Origin: Lyngbya sp. HA4199-MV5
GTDB lineage: Bacteria > Cyanobacteriota > Cyanobacteriia > Leptolyngbyales > Leptolyngbyaceae
Direction: 5' to 3'
DNA: 64,000 bases
Assembly (NCBI GenBank): GCA_019359375.1
Contig: JAHHHL010000001.1
Span: 1-64,000 of the forward strand
In this document: positions 8,371 through 16,553 of the stretch, one piece after another
How the letters are laid out: each line of letters opens with the position of its first letter
How positions within the stretch are numbered: the stretch's first letter is position 1
The notes under the pieces: model-generated
Told to the model about the DNA's origin: nothing
Databases searched by the model: none
The model's input: only the letters and a program-made list of their open reading frames with translations
Program-made: the position numbers and the translations under genes

Positions 8371-9351
8371 TTATGGTACAAAATTCATTTGCCACTCGTT
8401 CCAGCCATCATCAGTTAATACGACTAACTCAACACCCTCGATAATCCTTTCAAGTCTTGCTTTAAGCTCGTCAGAATAAATAGAGTTGTCCCAATACCTG
8501 ATGCAACCGTTGCCGTCACCACTAAGACCAATCTCTGCGAAATAACGAGCAAGACTACGGTACTCCTCACTCTCCCAAGACAGTTTTTGAAATAAACGGG
8601 AGAAAAAGCTACCTACTGGGCTAAAGTAACCTTCTTGATTATGCTCAATGGTGTGCCCTAAATACACAGTTTGAGTCCAAAGTCCTCTCCCAGAGTTAAC
8701 TGACTCATGTTCCAAATTGAGACGTTGATTTGATACCAGAAAGGTGCTTATGAACGAACCCCAGGTTCCAAGATCAGCTACGCAAATTAAATCAATCATT
8801 TTTCTTGGATGATCAACCAACCTAGAATCATCTTCAATCAATTTGCTTTCAAGGTTTTTGATTGGTGTGGAGCTTTCTCCCTTCCAACAATGAGAATGTG
8901 CTAGAAGTCCATATATTATTGGAGAATTTTGTTCTTTGAATAGGGTGCTTTTTCTTAAATTAAACAACGATTTAATAGTAACACAGTTTTCTAAAGCTTC
9001 AGTAATGTGGGCACTCTTTAAAGTAACTTTGCATTCAAAAGCAGCAGCTATACCTGCTGCCAAATAGACTTTCTTGTTAAGTAGCTTCTTTGGGTAGCAT
9101 GGCTTTAATACAAGTACATCAACTTGAGGACTTGTCTTCCCTTCATGGTTGATAATCCTACCTTTCGTTACAACCTGATACGCTGGCGGAAGCCAATCTT
9201 TTAATAACTCTGCCCAATTTTCTTCTCCTTGATCTCCAGCCGTACCAGGATCTTCAGTAGCACGTTTTTGAATGCGCTCATACTCTAAAGCCATTTCCTT
9301 GCTAATTTGCGACATGAAATCGAAAAGATCGTGGCTTCTACTTTCTTCCAA
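8371..9351 (-). CDS. DUF6602 family protein with PD-(D/E)xK-like motif
   Basis: A 326-residue soluble protein. The N-terminal half matches the DUF6602 pattern: acidic residues (Glu43, Glu44), then PQVDVLVLKP (Asp78), then AAFECKVTL (Glu106, Lys108). The spacing Glu44 ... Asp78 ... Glu106-x-Lys108 looks like a PD-(D/E)xK nuclease-like core, as in restriction-type and other DNA-acting enzymes; this is inference. The C-terminal half is not recognised. Translation may start at TTG 9351, with a GGGAG site upstream, or at the in-frame ATG 12 codons later. It is AT-rich like the neighbouring TPR-Arr gene. A defence or mobile-element role is possible but unproven. Confidence 0.6.
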   Translation of the reverse strand: MEESRSHDLFDFMSQISKEMALEYERIQKRATEDPGTAGDQGEENWAELLKDWLPPAYQVVTKGRIINHEGKTSPQVDVLVLKPCYPKKLLNKKVYLAAGIAAAFECKVTLKSAHITEALENCVTIKSLFNLRKSTLFKEQNSPIIYGLLAHSHCWKGESSTPIKNLESKLIEDDSRLVDHPRKMIDLICVADLGTWGSFISTFLVSNQRLNLEHESVNSGRGLWTQTVYLGHTIEHNQEGYFSPVGSFFSRLFQKLSWESEEYRSLARYFAEIGLSGDGNGCIRYWDNSIYSDELKARLERIIEGVELVVLTDDGWNEWQMNFVP

Positions 9352-9535
9352 ACCTTTCAGCTCCCTTTATACCTCTATGAAAGGCTCGCCTTGGAGTTTC
9401 ACAGCTTGCGTATATCCTAGCTCGAGAAAACAGGCAGAGCAGATTTTCATTTCAGCCTCAACCCGATGCCTCCTCCCATAGCTTCGCGGACTCTACAACA
9501 ATCAAGAGTAGAGTGGGCATTGCCCCACCCAACTA

Positions 9536-9664
9536 CTAGGGGATGTCATTAATTACGATTCCACATTACTTGCAGCAAGGGTTCCAGCCCCTAGCTATGT
9601 GTTGAGGCGGGCGTGATCATGCTGATACCCCAAGGGTTTGGAGCTAATTGATGACGCGCCCTAA
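9536..9664 (+). mobile_element. MITE family 1, copy A
   Basis: A ~129-bp element starting CTAGGGGATGTCATTAATTA and ending GGAGCTAATTGATGACGCG CCCTA, with inverted termini. It is the only structure in the spacer 9352-9728, between DUF6602 and the ParE gene. It aligns over its full length with copies at 12081, 12885, 15054 and 33917. Confidence 0.8.
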
Positions 9665-9728
9665 CGTTTCGGCAGTCGGGGGCATTGGGGTTGTTGTACC
9701 GCTGCGTGTGTTTCTTTACCAGAACATT

Positions 9729-10028
9729 CTAATTAGACTCTTCAAAGAGGGATGGAAAATCACGGCGACCACTGACAACTCTCAGGATTTCAATACCGTC
9801 GTCCATCGTTCTGTAGAAAATGATGTAACCTTCCAAGGACAGCCCTCGGAGTTCGGGATGAATGGCTGTATGGCTTCTGCCACTGTTTGGGAAAGCCACA
9901 AGTTGTTGGCATTTACGATTGAAGGCACGAAAGAATCGTTCACCTGCTTCAAGGCTGTTTTCGACAAAGTAATCAGCAATTTCATCCAAGTCTTGGCTGG
10001 CAAGAATGTTGATGACGTAGCGACTCAT
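9729..10028 (-). CDS. ParE/RelE-family toxin
   Basis: A 99-residue toxin of the RelE/ParE superfamily. Features are the N-terminal ASQDLDEIADYFVENS helix pair, the FPNSGR block and the C-terminal IEILRVVSGRRDF strand. Members act on gyrase (ParE) or on ribosome-bound mRNA (RelE). The antitoxin type next to it favours ParE. Its start overlaps the antitoxin stop by four bases (ATGA), the classic translationally coupled arrangement, so toxin synthesis should follow that of the antitoxin. The module sits between a MITE copy and ycf46. Confidence 0.85.
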   Translation of the reverse strand: MSRYVINILASQDLDEIADYFVENSLEAGERFFRAFNRKCQQLVAFPNSGRSHTAIHPELRGLSLEGYIIFYRTMDDGIEILRVVSGRRDFPSLFEESN

Positions 10029-10285
10029 GCCTGATTTGCCTGCTGGAATCGCTCTAAAATACCATTGATGAATGTTTCTCCATCAAGCGGAGTCGTATGC
10101 TTAGAGGCTTCAATCGCCGTATCAATCTTTACCCGCACGTCTTCGACCCACTCCGCTTCAGAGCGATCGTACTCATCAAGCAATCGCAAAGCAATTTCTA
10201 AAATTTGTTCGGCAGAGCGATACTTACCAGCTTGAAGCTTGGTTTGAATAAAGCGTTCCTGGTCAGGAGTGAGACTGATGCTCAT
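10025..10285 (-). CDS. ParD-type antitoxin
   Basis: An 86-residue antitoxin with an N-terminal ribbon-helix-helix region (MSISLTPDQERFIQTKLQAG, then KYRSAEQILEIALRLLDE) and a charged C-terminal tail that would wrap the toxin. It is first in the two-gene operon and is expected to repress its own promoter, which should lie between 10286 and about 10340. The ATG at 10285 is preceded by an AGAGG ribosome site five bases away. The pair is a type II toxin-antitoxin module. Confidence 0.85.
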   Translation of the reverse strand: MSISLTPDQERFIQTKLQAGKYRSAEQILEIALRLLDEYDRSEAEWVEDVRVKIDTAIEASKHTTPLDGETFINGILERFQQANQA

Positions 10286-10497
10286 GTAAACCTCTTATCC
10301 AGACTACTCATTATTTTAAGCTGGACTCTCACCTGCCTGCTCCTATCAGTTCTACAGATGCTATGGTACTCAGATTTCGTTGATGTGATTCCTCGCCCCA
10401 TCATGATCGCCCCTCCTCATCCCCTCCCTCCCAATGCTGCCTTTGGGGAATAAGCGGGCACTCTAGCGTAGTTAGCGGTAGTCGTTTTGCTCTCGAC

Positions 10498-12084
10498 GTG
10501 AAGCCTATGTCATTGTCTCTTACGCCCCTTGCTGCCAGCATTCACGAACTGCAAACGTTGATCATGTCTTTTCATCCCGCGATCGTCATTGAGACGGTGG
10601 AGGAAGAGCGGGTGCAGACCTTGCTACAAGAGGCAACGCAGGACATGAAAATGCAGTTGCTGGAGTGGAGCATCACACAGGGCTTGGCACGATCGCACGG
10701 GGCAGTCAAAGACGTTAGCAGCGCCCCTGAAAACCGTTGGGTCGATGAGTGTGCCCCACCCAGCGCGCACAAGCCTGCTGCATTTGAGGATACGACTGAA
10801 CCATTGAAGGCGTTGAAGCACATGCAGGATATTGGCTTCAAAGCGGTGTTCTTGCTGAAGGATTTTGCGCGACACCTGGAAGATGCAGAAGTGGCGCGGC
10901 AGTTTCGAGACGTGGTGCAGTTGTTTGCCCAGAGCCGATCGGCGATCGTCCTCACAGGCAATGCCATCAAACTGCCTGCTGAAATTGCCCATGATGTTGT
11001 TTACTTTGACCTGAAGTTGCCCGGACGGGATGAGCTACAGCAGGTCGTTACTGATGCGATGCGATCGCTGCGAATGAAAAACCGCGTTGCGATCGAGCTT
11101 CAGGAGGCGGATGTCCCCACGCTGGTGCAGGCATTGAGCGGCATGACCTTAAAGCAGGCACGACAGGTGATTGCCTATGCTGCCCTGGAAGATGGCAAAC
11201 TCACCCTGCAAGATGTGGGGCGCATCCTCCAGCGCAAAGCCCAGGTCATTCGAGAGGGTGGCGTGCTGGAGTATTTCCCGACCAGCGATGCACCTGTGGA
11301 TCTGGGTGGGTTTAACGGACTCAAGCAATGGCTGGCGCAGGCGCGGGTGGGCTTCAGTCCCCAAGCGAAAGCGTTGAATCTGAAACCGCCCAAGGGCATT
11401 CTGATTGTGGGCATTCAGGGCTGCGGTAAGTCTCTGGCGGCAAAGGCGATCGCCCGTGCCTGGAAAATGCCCTTGCTCAAGCTCGACACCAGCCGCCTGT
11501 ATGATAAATATGTGGGCGAATCGGAGAAGAACTTTCGGCAGGCGATCGCGCTGGCGGAGTCAATGGCTCCCACGGTCTTGTGGATCGATGAAATTGAGAA
11601 AGCATTGGGTGGCAGTACGGGGAGTGATGCCGATGGCGGGCTGAGTCGGCGCTTGTTCGGCTCCTTCCTCACCTGGATGCAGGAAAAAACGCAGGAAATT
11701 TTTGTGGTGGCGACTGCCAACGATCTGTCCCAACTGCCGCCCGAACTGTTGCGAAAAGGACGCTTTGACGAACTGTTCTTTGTCGATTTGCCCAATGACC
11801 CGGAACGCACAACCATTTTGCAGATTCACTTGACGCGTCATCGGCAGGCACCCCAGCAGTTTGACATGCCAGCACTGGTGAAAGCGATCGACGGGTTTAG
11901 CGGTGCCGAAATTGAGCAAGCGGTCATCACAGCCCTCTATCGTGCCCTTTATCTGCAAAAGCCTTTGGACACAGCCATTCTGCTAGACACTATCAAGGCA
12001 ACGATTCCGCTTTCGGTGTCTCGCCGTGAAGCGTTGCAGACGCTGAGAGCGATCGCCCAGGAGCGGTTCGTCAATGTGCGCTAG
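10498..12084 (+). CDS. ycf46: Ycf46-like AAA+ ATPase
   Basis: A 528-residue protein with a degenerate N-terminal half and a C-terminal AAA+ module: Walker A GIQGCGKS near residue 305, Walker B TVLWIDEIEK near 360, sensor 1 VATANDLSQLP and the ELLRKGRFDE arginine-finger segment. The layout and length match Ycf46, encoded by cyanobacteria and some algal plastids; cyanobacterial mutants have been linked to inorganic carbon use. The start may be GTG 10498 or ATG 10507. The TAG stop lies inside the CTAG end of MITE copy B, so the native 3' end may have been set by that insertion. Confidence 0.85.
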   Translation: MKPMSLSLTPLAASIHELQTLIMSFHPAIVIETVEEERVQTLLQEATQDMKMQLLEWSITQGLARSHGAVKDVSSAPENRWVDECAPPSAHKPAAFEDTTEPLKALKHMQDIGFKAVFLLKDFARHLEDAEVARQFRDVVQLFAQSRSAIVLTGNAIKLPAEIAHDVVYFDLKLPGRDELQQVVTDAMRSLRMKNRVAIELQEADVPTLVQALSGMTLKQARQVIAYAALEDGKLTLQDVGRILQRKAQVIREGGVLEYFPTSDAPVDLGGFNGLKQWLAQARVGFSPQAKALNLKPPKGILIVGIQGCGKSLAAKAIARAWKMPLLKLDTSRLYDKYVGESEKNFRQAIALAESMAPTVLWIDEIEKALGGSTGSDADGGLSRRLFGSFLTWMQEKTQEIFVVATANDLSQLPPELLRKGRFDELFFVDLPNDPERTTILQIHLTRHRQAPQQFDMPALVKAIDGFSGAEIEQAVITALYRALYLQKPLDTAILLDTIKATIPLSVSRREALQTLRAIAQERFVNVR

Positions 12085-12211
12085 GGGCTGTCATCAGTTA
12101 AAACTACATACTCCTTGCAGCAAGGGGTTTAGCCCCTCGCCTGGTGTGTTAGGGCAGGCGCGCTCATGCTGATACCGAAGGTTTTGGAGCTAATTGATAG
12201 ACGCGCCCTGG
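12081..12211 (+). mobile_element. MITE family 1, copy B
   Basis: A ~130-bp element starting CTAGGGGCTGTCATCAGTTA and ending GGAGCTAATTGATAGACGCG CCCTG. It overlaps the ycf46 stop codon. The rest of the spacer to 12425 shows no gene. Copy C lies about 670 bases downstream in the opposite orientation. Confidence 0.85.
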
Positions 12212-12425
12212 TGGCAGTTCTTAACCGCCTGCCCACCGAAGTCGTGGCGCTGCACTTTGAAACAGGCTCAACTCAGGGTTATACTCGTTTCCATAGACCA
12301 CCGCTCTAGCGTGCCATTTGAACAGAACAGTTTGGAAGGTGTCACCAGGATGTTTGCCCCACTCTTGAAGGTCTAGGCAAGACGATATACGGTTGTTCTT
12401 AAACCCATGAAGGCAGAGATAGGGA

Positions 12426-12878
12426 ATGCTGTATCTGGCGCAGGTGCAAAAAAAGGGGCTTTTAGGTAAGTCGGGGCTACAGCTCTTAGCACGGCAAAAA
12501 TCTGAAAACGCGTGGGCAACCCTTGTCGAAGAGGAAACCATTCTTGCGACTGAAGCCAGTAACTTTAACGAAGGGGTGCTTGTTCTAGTTGAGTTGGGTC
12601 CCAGCCGTCAAGCATTGAGCGTCTATGATGCCAAGCCTTGGTTGTTAGACGTTGTGCAGAAATTCTTGGTGAATGGGATTACGCCTGAGTTTTTGCAGCA
12701 AGAAACCGAACGAGCCGAGCAATGGCGGCAGTCACTCACGTTACAAAGTCAGGAACTCGATCGCCGTGCCCTGGAGCTAGAAGCACGCAAAGAGCAAATT
12801 CAAGAAATGGAGGAAAAGCTCAAGCGCGAAAAAAAAGCACTGGATGCACATTCTTCGCAGAGCAATCCTACTAACTAA
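12426..12878 (+). CDS. conserved-type cyanobacterial protein with C-terminal coiled coil
   Basis: A 150-residue protein. Residues 1-85 form a compact globular part (MLYLAQVQKKGLLGKSGLQL start). Residues ~90-140 are strongly charged and helical with heptad character (QQETERAEQWRQSLTLQSQ, LEARKEQIQEMEEKLKREKK), predicting a coiled coil and self-association. No catalytic motif is visible, and the function is unknown. The ATG at 12426 follows an AGGGA. It is bracketed by two oppositely oriented MITE copies. Confidence 0.65.
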   Translation: MLYLAQVQKKGLLGKSGLQLLARQKSENAWATLVEEETILATEASNFNEGVLVLVELGPSRQALSVYDAKPWLLDVVQKFLVNGITPEFLQQETERAEQWRQSLTLQSQELDRRALELEARKEQIQEMEEKLKREKKALDAHSSQSNPTN

Positions 12879-12884
12879 GTCACC

Positions 12885-13015
12885 CTAGGGCGTGTCATCA
12901 ATTAGCTCCGAAACCTTGCAATATCAGCAGTGTCACGCCCGTCTCACCACACCAGGCTAGGGGCTGGAACCCTTACTGCAAGCCATGTGTAGTAGTAATT
13001 GATGACAGCCCCTAG
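12885..13015 (-). mobile_element. MITE family 1, copy C
   Basis: A ~131-bp element in reverse orientation relative to copies A, B, D and E. It starts CTAGGGCGTGTCATCAATTA and ends TAATTGATGACAGCCCCTAG, so the terminal inverted repeats are nearly perfect here. It begins six bases after the stop of the coiled-coil gene. Confidence 0.9.
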
Positions 13016-13122
13016 CAATGCACGTCCGTTGTGTGCCAGCTCGTATGCGCTTGGCATGCCTCTATTGTTAGAGTACACATATACTGCTATATTTTTGGAT
13101 CATTTGCGTGGAGGTAGGCGAG

Positions 13123-13497
13123 ATGAGCAACTATACGGGTGGTTGCCAATGCGGGTACATTCGCTATCGTTTAAGCGAAGAGCCTAGTTCGCCTCATTTT
13201 TGTCACTGTCGCATGTGTCAGCGTTCAGCAGGCGCACCCGTTGTCGCCTGGGCGCACTTTCCAGTTTCTTCATTGAAGTATGAAGGTTCAGAACCATCCC
13301 TGTATCGATCGTCAGAAAACACTCAGAGGGGTTTTTGCCCCAAATGTGGTAGCTCAATTTGTGTTGTGGACGATGGCGATGAGCTTCTTTGCATCACACT
13401 GGCAACGCTCGATCGCCCAGAAGCGGTAACGCCAGCCTACGATAGCCATTTAGAAAGTTCGCTTCCCTGGATGCATTGGCAAAGCCGAAATCGCTGA
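13123..13497 (+). CDS. GFA family (CENP-V/GFA) zinc-binding protein
   Basis: A 124-residue protein of the glutathione-dependent formaldehyde-activating (GFA)/CENP-V fold. Three cysteine clusters that bind zinc in this family are present: GCQCG (residues ~8-12), CHCRMCQ (~27-33) and FCPKCGSSI (~71-79). Most members have no proven enzymatic activity despite the name. The frame opens at GTG 13108, but the ATG at 13123 is preferred because a GGAGG ribosome site lies eight bases upstream. Confidence 0.8.
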   Translation: MSNYTGGCQCGYIRYRLSEEPSSPHFCHCRMCQRSAGAPVVAWAHFPVSSLKYEGSEPSLYRSSENTQRGFCPKCGSSICVVDDGDELLCITLATLDRPEAVTPAYDSHLESSLPWMHWQSRNR

Positions 13498-13559
13498 ACC
13501 CTTGACATGAAGCAAGGTGAGCAGGATGAGTTGCCGTAGCATCACGTATCACGTTGCCA

Positions 13560-14900
13560 TTACGCCTTCAAACCCGTCAGGCTAAACGCTCGCGCCTCGG
13601 TGATTTTGACGTGAACGAGGTTACCTTTTGTGGTGGCAATATCGCCCGGCAAGAAGGTGAGGCGGTTACTGCGGGTGCGCCCCATGACTTGAGTGGGATC
13701 TTTCGTATTCTGCGCCTCTACCAGGATTTCTTCGACCCGATCGCGGTACCGTTCCGATCGCTCCATTGCTTTGGTCGAAACTAGATGATTGAGCCGCTGG
13801 AGGCGATCGCGCTTCACATCTTCGCTGAGTTGGTTTTGCCACAGGGCAGCAGGCGTACTGGGTCGAGGCGAATAGGCAGCCGTGTTGACCAGATCAAAGC
13901 CGATGTCATCAACCAGTTGCAGCGTGTGTTCAAACTGGGCTTCGGTTTCGCCAGGAAAGCCGACGATCGCATCCGCACTGATGGAGGCATCGGGCATGTG
14001 ATGGCGAATGGTATCAATAATGCGGCGATACTTCTCATGGGTGTAGCCCCGCGCCATCGCTTTGAGCACGTCGTTGTCGCCCGATTGAAAGGGGATGTGG
14101 AAGTGTTCGCAGACTTTGGGCAACTCCGCACAGGCACGAATCAGACGATCGGTGAAGTAACGGGGATGACTGGTGGCAAACCGGATGCGATCGATCCCTG
14201 GGACATCATGAATGTAGTAAAGCAAATCGGTCAGCGTATGTTGATGGCGACCTTCGGGCGTGGAGCCAGGAAGATCACGACCATAGGCATCAATATTTTG
14301 CCCCAGCAGCGTAATTTCCTTGAAGCCCTGTTCTGCCAACGTTTCGATTTCCGCACGAATCGCCTCTGGGGTACGGGATTGCTCTACCCCACGCACATTC
14401 GGCACCACGCAATAGGTGCAGCGTTCGTTGCAGCCGTAAATCACGTTGACCCAAGCCGTCACCGTACTATCACGACGGGGCTTGGTAATGTCCTCCATGA
14501 TATGAAGCGGCTCAGTAGCTACGACCTGATTACCGCTAAACACGTCTTCCAGCAAATCCTGTAGGCGGTTGGCGTGCTGCGGTCCCATCACGAGATCTAG
14601 CTCTGGGACGCGGCGCAAAAGCTGTTCACCTTCTTGCTGCGCGACGCACCCCGCAACGATGAGGGTTAAATCAGGTTGGGTCTGCTTACGGATTGCCTGT
14701 CTACCCAGGTATGAATACACTTTCTGCTCGGCGTTGTCGCGGATGGTGCAAGTGTTGTAGAGAATAAGATCGGCATCGTCGGGTTGCTCTGACCATTCAA
14801 AGCCCATCGTTTCCAAGATGCCAGCCATGCGCTCGGAGTCGGCTTTGTTCATCTGGCAGCCGAACGTGGTGATGTGGTAGCGGCGGGAGGCAGCAGTCAT
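13560..14900 (-). CDS. miaB: tRNA-2-methylthio-N6-isopentenyladenosine synthase
   Basis: A 446-residue radical-SAM methylthiotransferase that adds a methylthio group to i6A37 in tRNAs reading UNN codons. The N-terminal cluster cysteines are Cys15 ([11 protein letters not shown]), Cys51 ([12 protein letters not shown]) and Cys85 (AGCVAQQEG). The radical-SAM cluster is C157-x3-C161-x2-C164. A C-terminal TRAM-type segment ([14 protein letters not shown]) follows, and length matches MiaB. It is monocistronic and convergent with the GFA gene. ATG 14900 begins directly at the conserved N-terminus ([20 protein letters not shown]). Confidence 0.95.
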   Translation of the reverse strand: MTAASRRYHITTFGCQMNKADSERMAGILETMGFEWSEQPDDADLILYNTCTIRDNAEQKVYSYLGRQAIRKQTQPDLTLIVAGCVAQQEGEQLLRRVPELDLVMGPQHANRLQDLLEDVFSGNQVVATEPLHIMEDITKPRRDSTVTAWVNVIYGCNERCTYCVVPNVRGVEQSRTPEAIRAEIETLAEQGFKEITLLGQNIDAYGRDLPGSTPEGRHQHTLTDLLYYIHDVPGIDRIRFATSHPRYFTDRLIRACAELPKVCEHFHIPFQSGDNDVLKAMARGYTHEKYRRIIDTIRHHMPDASISADAIVGFPGETEAQFEHTLQLVDDIGFDLVNTAAYSPRPSTPAALWQNQLSEDVKRDRLQRLNHLVSTKAMERSERYRDRVEEILVEAQNTKDPTQVMGRTRSNRLTFLPGDIATTKGNLVHVKITEARAFSLTGLKA

Positions 14901-15053
14901 GGAAGCTCATTAAAAGGGTCAGTCTTGGATCTTACCGCTTTTCCAATTTGCTGAGGTACACCTTACTCTCTTGACTCCTTGACTCCCTGCATGGATCCGC
15001 ACTTCACTTGATTGAAAATTGCTGTATAACATTCGACTACGGATTCCCTTTCA

Positions 15054-15185
15054 CTAGGGGCTGTCACCAATGACAACTACACATTACTTGCAGCAAGGAT
15101 TCTAGCCCCTAGCCTCGTGTGTTGGGGGCGGGCGCAATCATGCTGATACCGCAATGTTTTGGAGCTAATTGATGACACGCCATAG
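15054..15185 (+). mobile_element. MITE family 1, copy D
   Basis: A ~132-bp copy starting CTAGGGGCTGTCACCAATGA and ending CTAATTGATGACACGCCATAG. It lies in the spacer between miaB and the FHA gene (14901-15423). Nothing else gene-like is seen in that spacer. Confidence 0.85.
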
Positions 15186-15423
15186 GGTTTTGTTCGGCAA
15201 GACTGAGCCATCGTGCGGTGTAAGAAGCGTTTCTCGTGAGCCATCGTTTAGGGGAGGGTATCACAGACGTTACGATGGCAGGATATTTCTGTTAACGTTG
15301 TAACGAACTGCCTGATTGCTGCCTTGCATCGACTAAGCTAGCCTGAGAGGGGTGTAAACCTGCTTGAAAGGCTTCAGGTAGCGATTGTTAGCCCTTGAAC
15401 TCAACCACGTTACGCCTGGGTCA

Positions 15424-15846
15424 ATGCCTTCAGAACCGCATCAGAATCATCTCTTGATCATTCATGACGACAAAGGACAGCGTGAGTTTGTCCTGGATGG
15501 ACCTGTGTACTCAATCGGCAGAGACCCGAAATGCGACATCCGCCTCGTGTCTCAGTTTGTGTCACGCCGTCATGCAACGCTCGTACAGCTACTCAACGAC
15601 AACGGCTCTTACTACTACCGTATCGTAGACGGCAATCTCAAAGGCAAGTCCAGTGCCAATGGGTTATTGATTAATGGGCGCAAGCTTCAGGCGCACGATT
15701 TGCAAAACGAAGACGAGGTGGTCTTTGGTCCGCAAGTTCGTGCGAAGTATTACCTGCTGAAGCGCGAGGCTATTATGACGGTGCCGCCAGATGAATTTGA
15801 CATCACGTTGATCAGTCCTAACATGGTTGGCGACCCGGAAGATTAG
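15424..15846 (+). CDS. FHA domain protein
   Basis: A 140-residue protein that is essentially one forkhead-associated domain, which binds phosphothreonine peptides. The diagnostic residues are present: YSIGRDPKCDIRL (residues ~28-40), SRRHATL (~47-53) and SSANGLLINGRKL (~78-90). A short acidic tail follows. Such stand-alone FHA proteins act as adaptors in Ser/Thr kinase signalling; the partner kinase is not in this window. The frame is open to TTG 15385, but ATG 15424 is the better start, though its ribosome site is weak. Confidence 0.8.
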   Translation: MPSEPHQNHLLIIHDDKGQREFVLDGPVYSIGRDPKCDIRLVSQFVSRRHATLVQLLNDNGSYYYRIVDGNLKGKSSANGLLINGRKLQAHDLQNEDEVVFGPQVRAKYYLLKREAIMTVPPDEFDITLISPNMVGDPED

Positions 15847-15868
15847 CAGCTCAAGCCGATCGTGCTGG

Positions 15869-16013
15869 TTTAGGAGCGTCGATTAAATCATCCGTGTCGG
15901 TTGGAATTGAGCTTTGCGTAGCTTGCTTCTCGCAGAGTAACCCAACGCTCTGAAGATGCTGAGTTTCGTGTCTTAGCCTAATCTGCCCAGATGATTTAAA
16001 CCACGATCCTTAG
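15869..16013. mobile_element. MITE family 2, copy 1
   Basis: A ~145-bp element with inverted ends: TTTAGGAGCGTCGATTAAAT at 15869 and its near-complement ending CACGATCCTTAG at 16013. It contains inner GGTTGG/AACCCAAC segments. The right end is shared with the element at 48353-48485. Its right terminus overlaps the TAA stop of the broken methyltransferase. Confidence 0.65.
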
Positions 16014-16482
16014 ATTGGTTTGCGGGCAGAAAGGATGAGAAAAAGTGGAATACGCTTGCGTCGCTCATAGGTTGGCACATCCTGAAAGTGGTCGCGCCGG
16101 GGACAGGCTTCACGCAACTGCTCAACCTGAAACCCGATCGCTTGCAGCAGATGAAAGTAGCCCTCAATGGTGCGGTGGTATTTTCGCACGGTGCCACCCA
16201 GCCAGTTCGTCACGCGAACTCCGGTCGAGAAGCCGTTTCAGCCATCCGCTGTGATCCTTCCACACCCGTATAGCTTGCTGCTCCTTGTTGCAGAAATTCT
16301 TTCCCGATCGCCGCATCACCACAGCCAAGATCGAGAATGCGTTTATGCACAACTGGGGCAACAAGCTCTAGAATGACTGGCTTTTCCAGCGTCTCATTAG
16401 GTGTATCCGGACAATGGCGATGCTGCCTGTAGGTAGCAAACACCGCCTCATCATCGTAGAAGTTTGAACCTGATTGATCCAC
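16010..16482 (-). pseudogene. class I SAM methyltransferase remnant with internal deletion
   Basis: Two pieces of one methyltransferase lie in different frames. The 5' piece (16482 to about 16230) encodes the N-terminus and the SAM-binding motif ILDLGCGDAAIG. The 3' piece (to 16010) encodes the typical C-terminus (VTNWLGGTVRKYHRTIEGYF ... IPLFLILSARKP). Together they give ~155 residues where the family has about 240, so roughly 80 central residues are missing and the frame shifts near 16215-16235. The protein should be inactive. The stop lies at the edge of MITE family 2 copy 1. The target of the intact enzyme is unknown. Confidence 0.8.
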
Positions 16483-16553
16483 CTGGCATTCCCTCGTTGC
16501 CGCTTGATCGCTAACGAAGCGCTCCCTTCTGCCTCCTGCCCCCCAACAAGCGG

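Noticed and set aside
13785-14564. 259-residue open frame opposite miaB
   Set aside because: It is a shadow of the well-identified miaB gene with no domain or ribosome site of its own.
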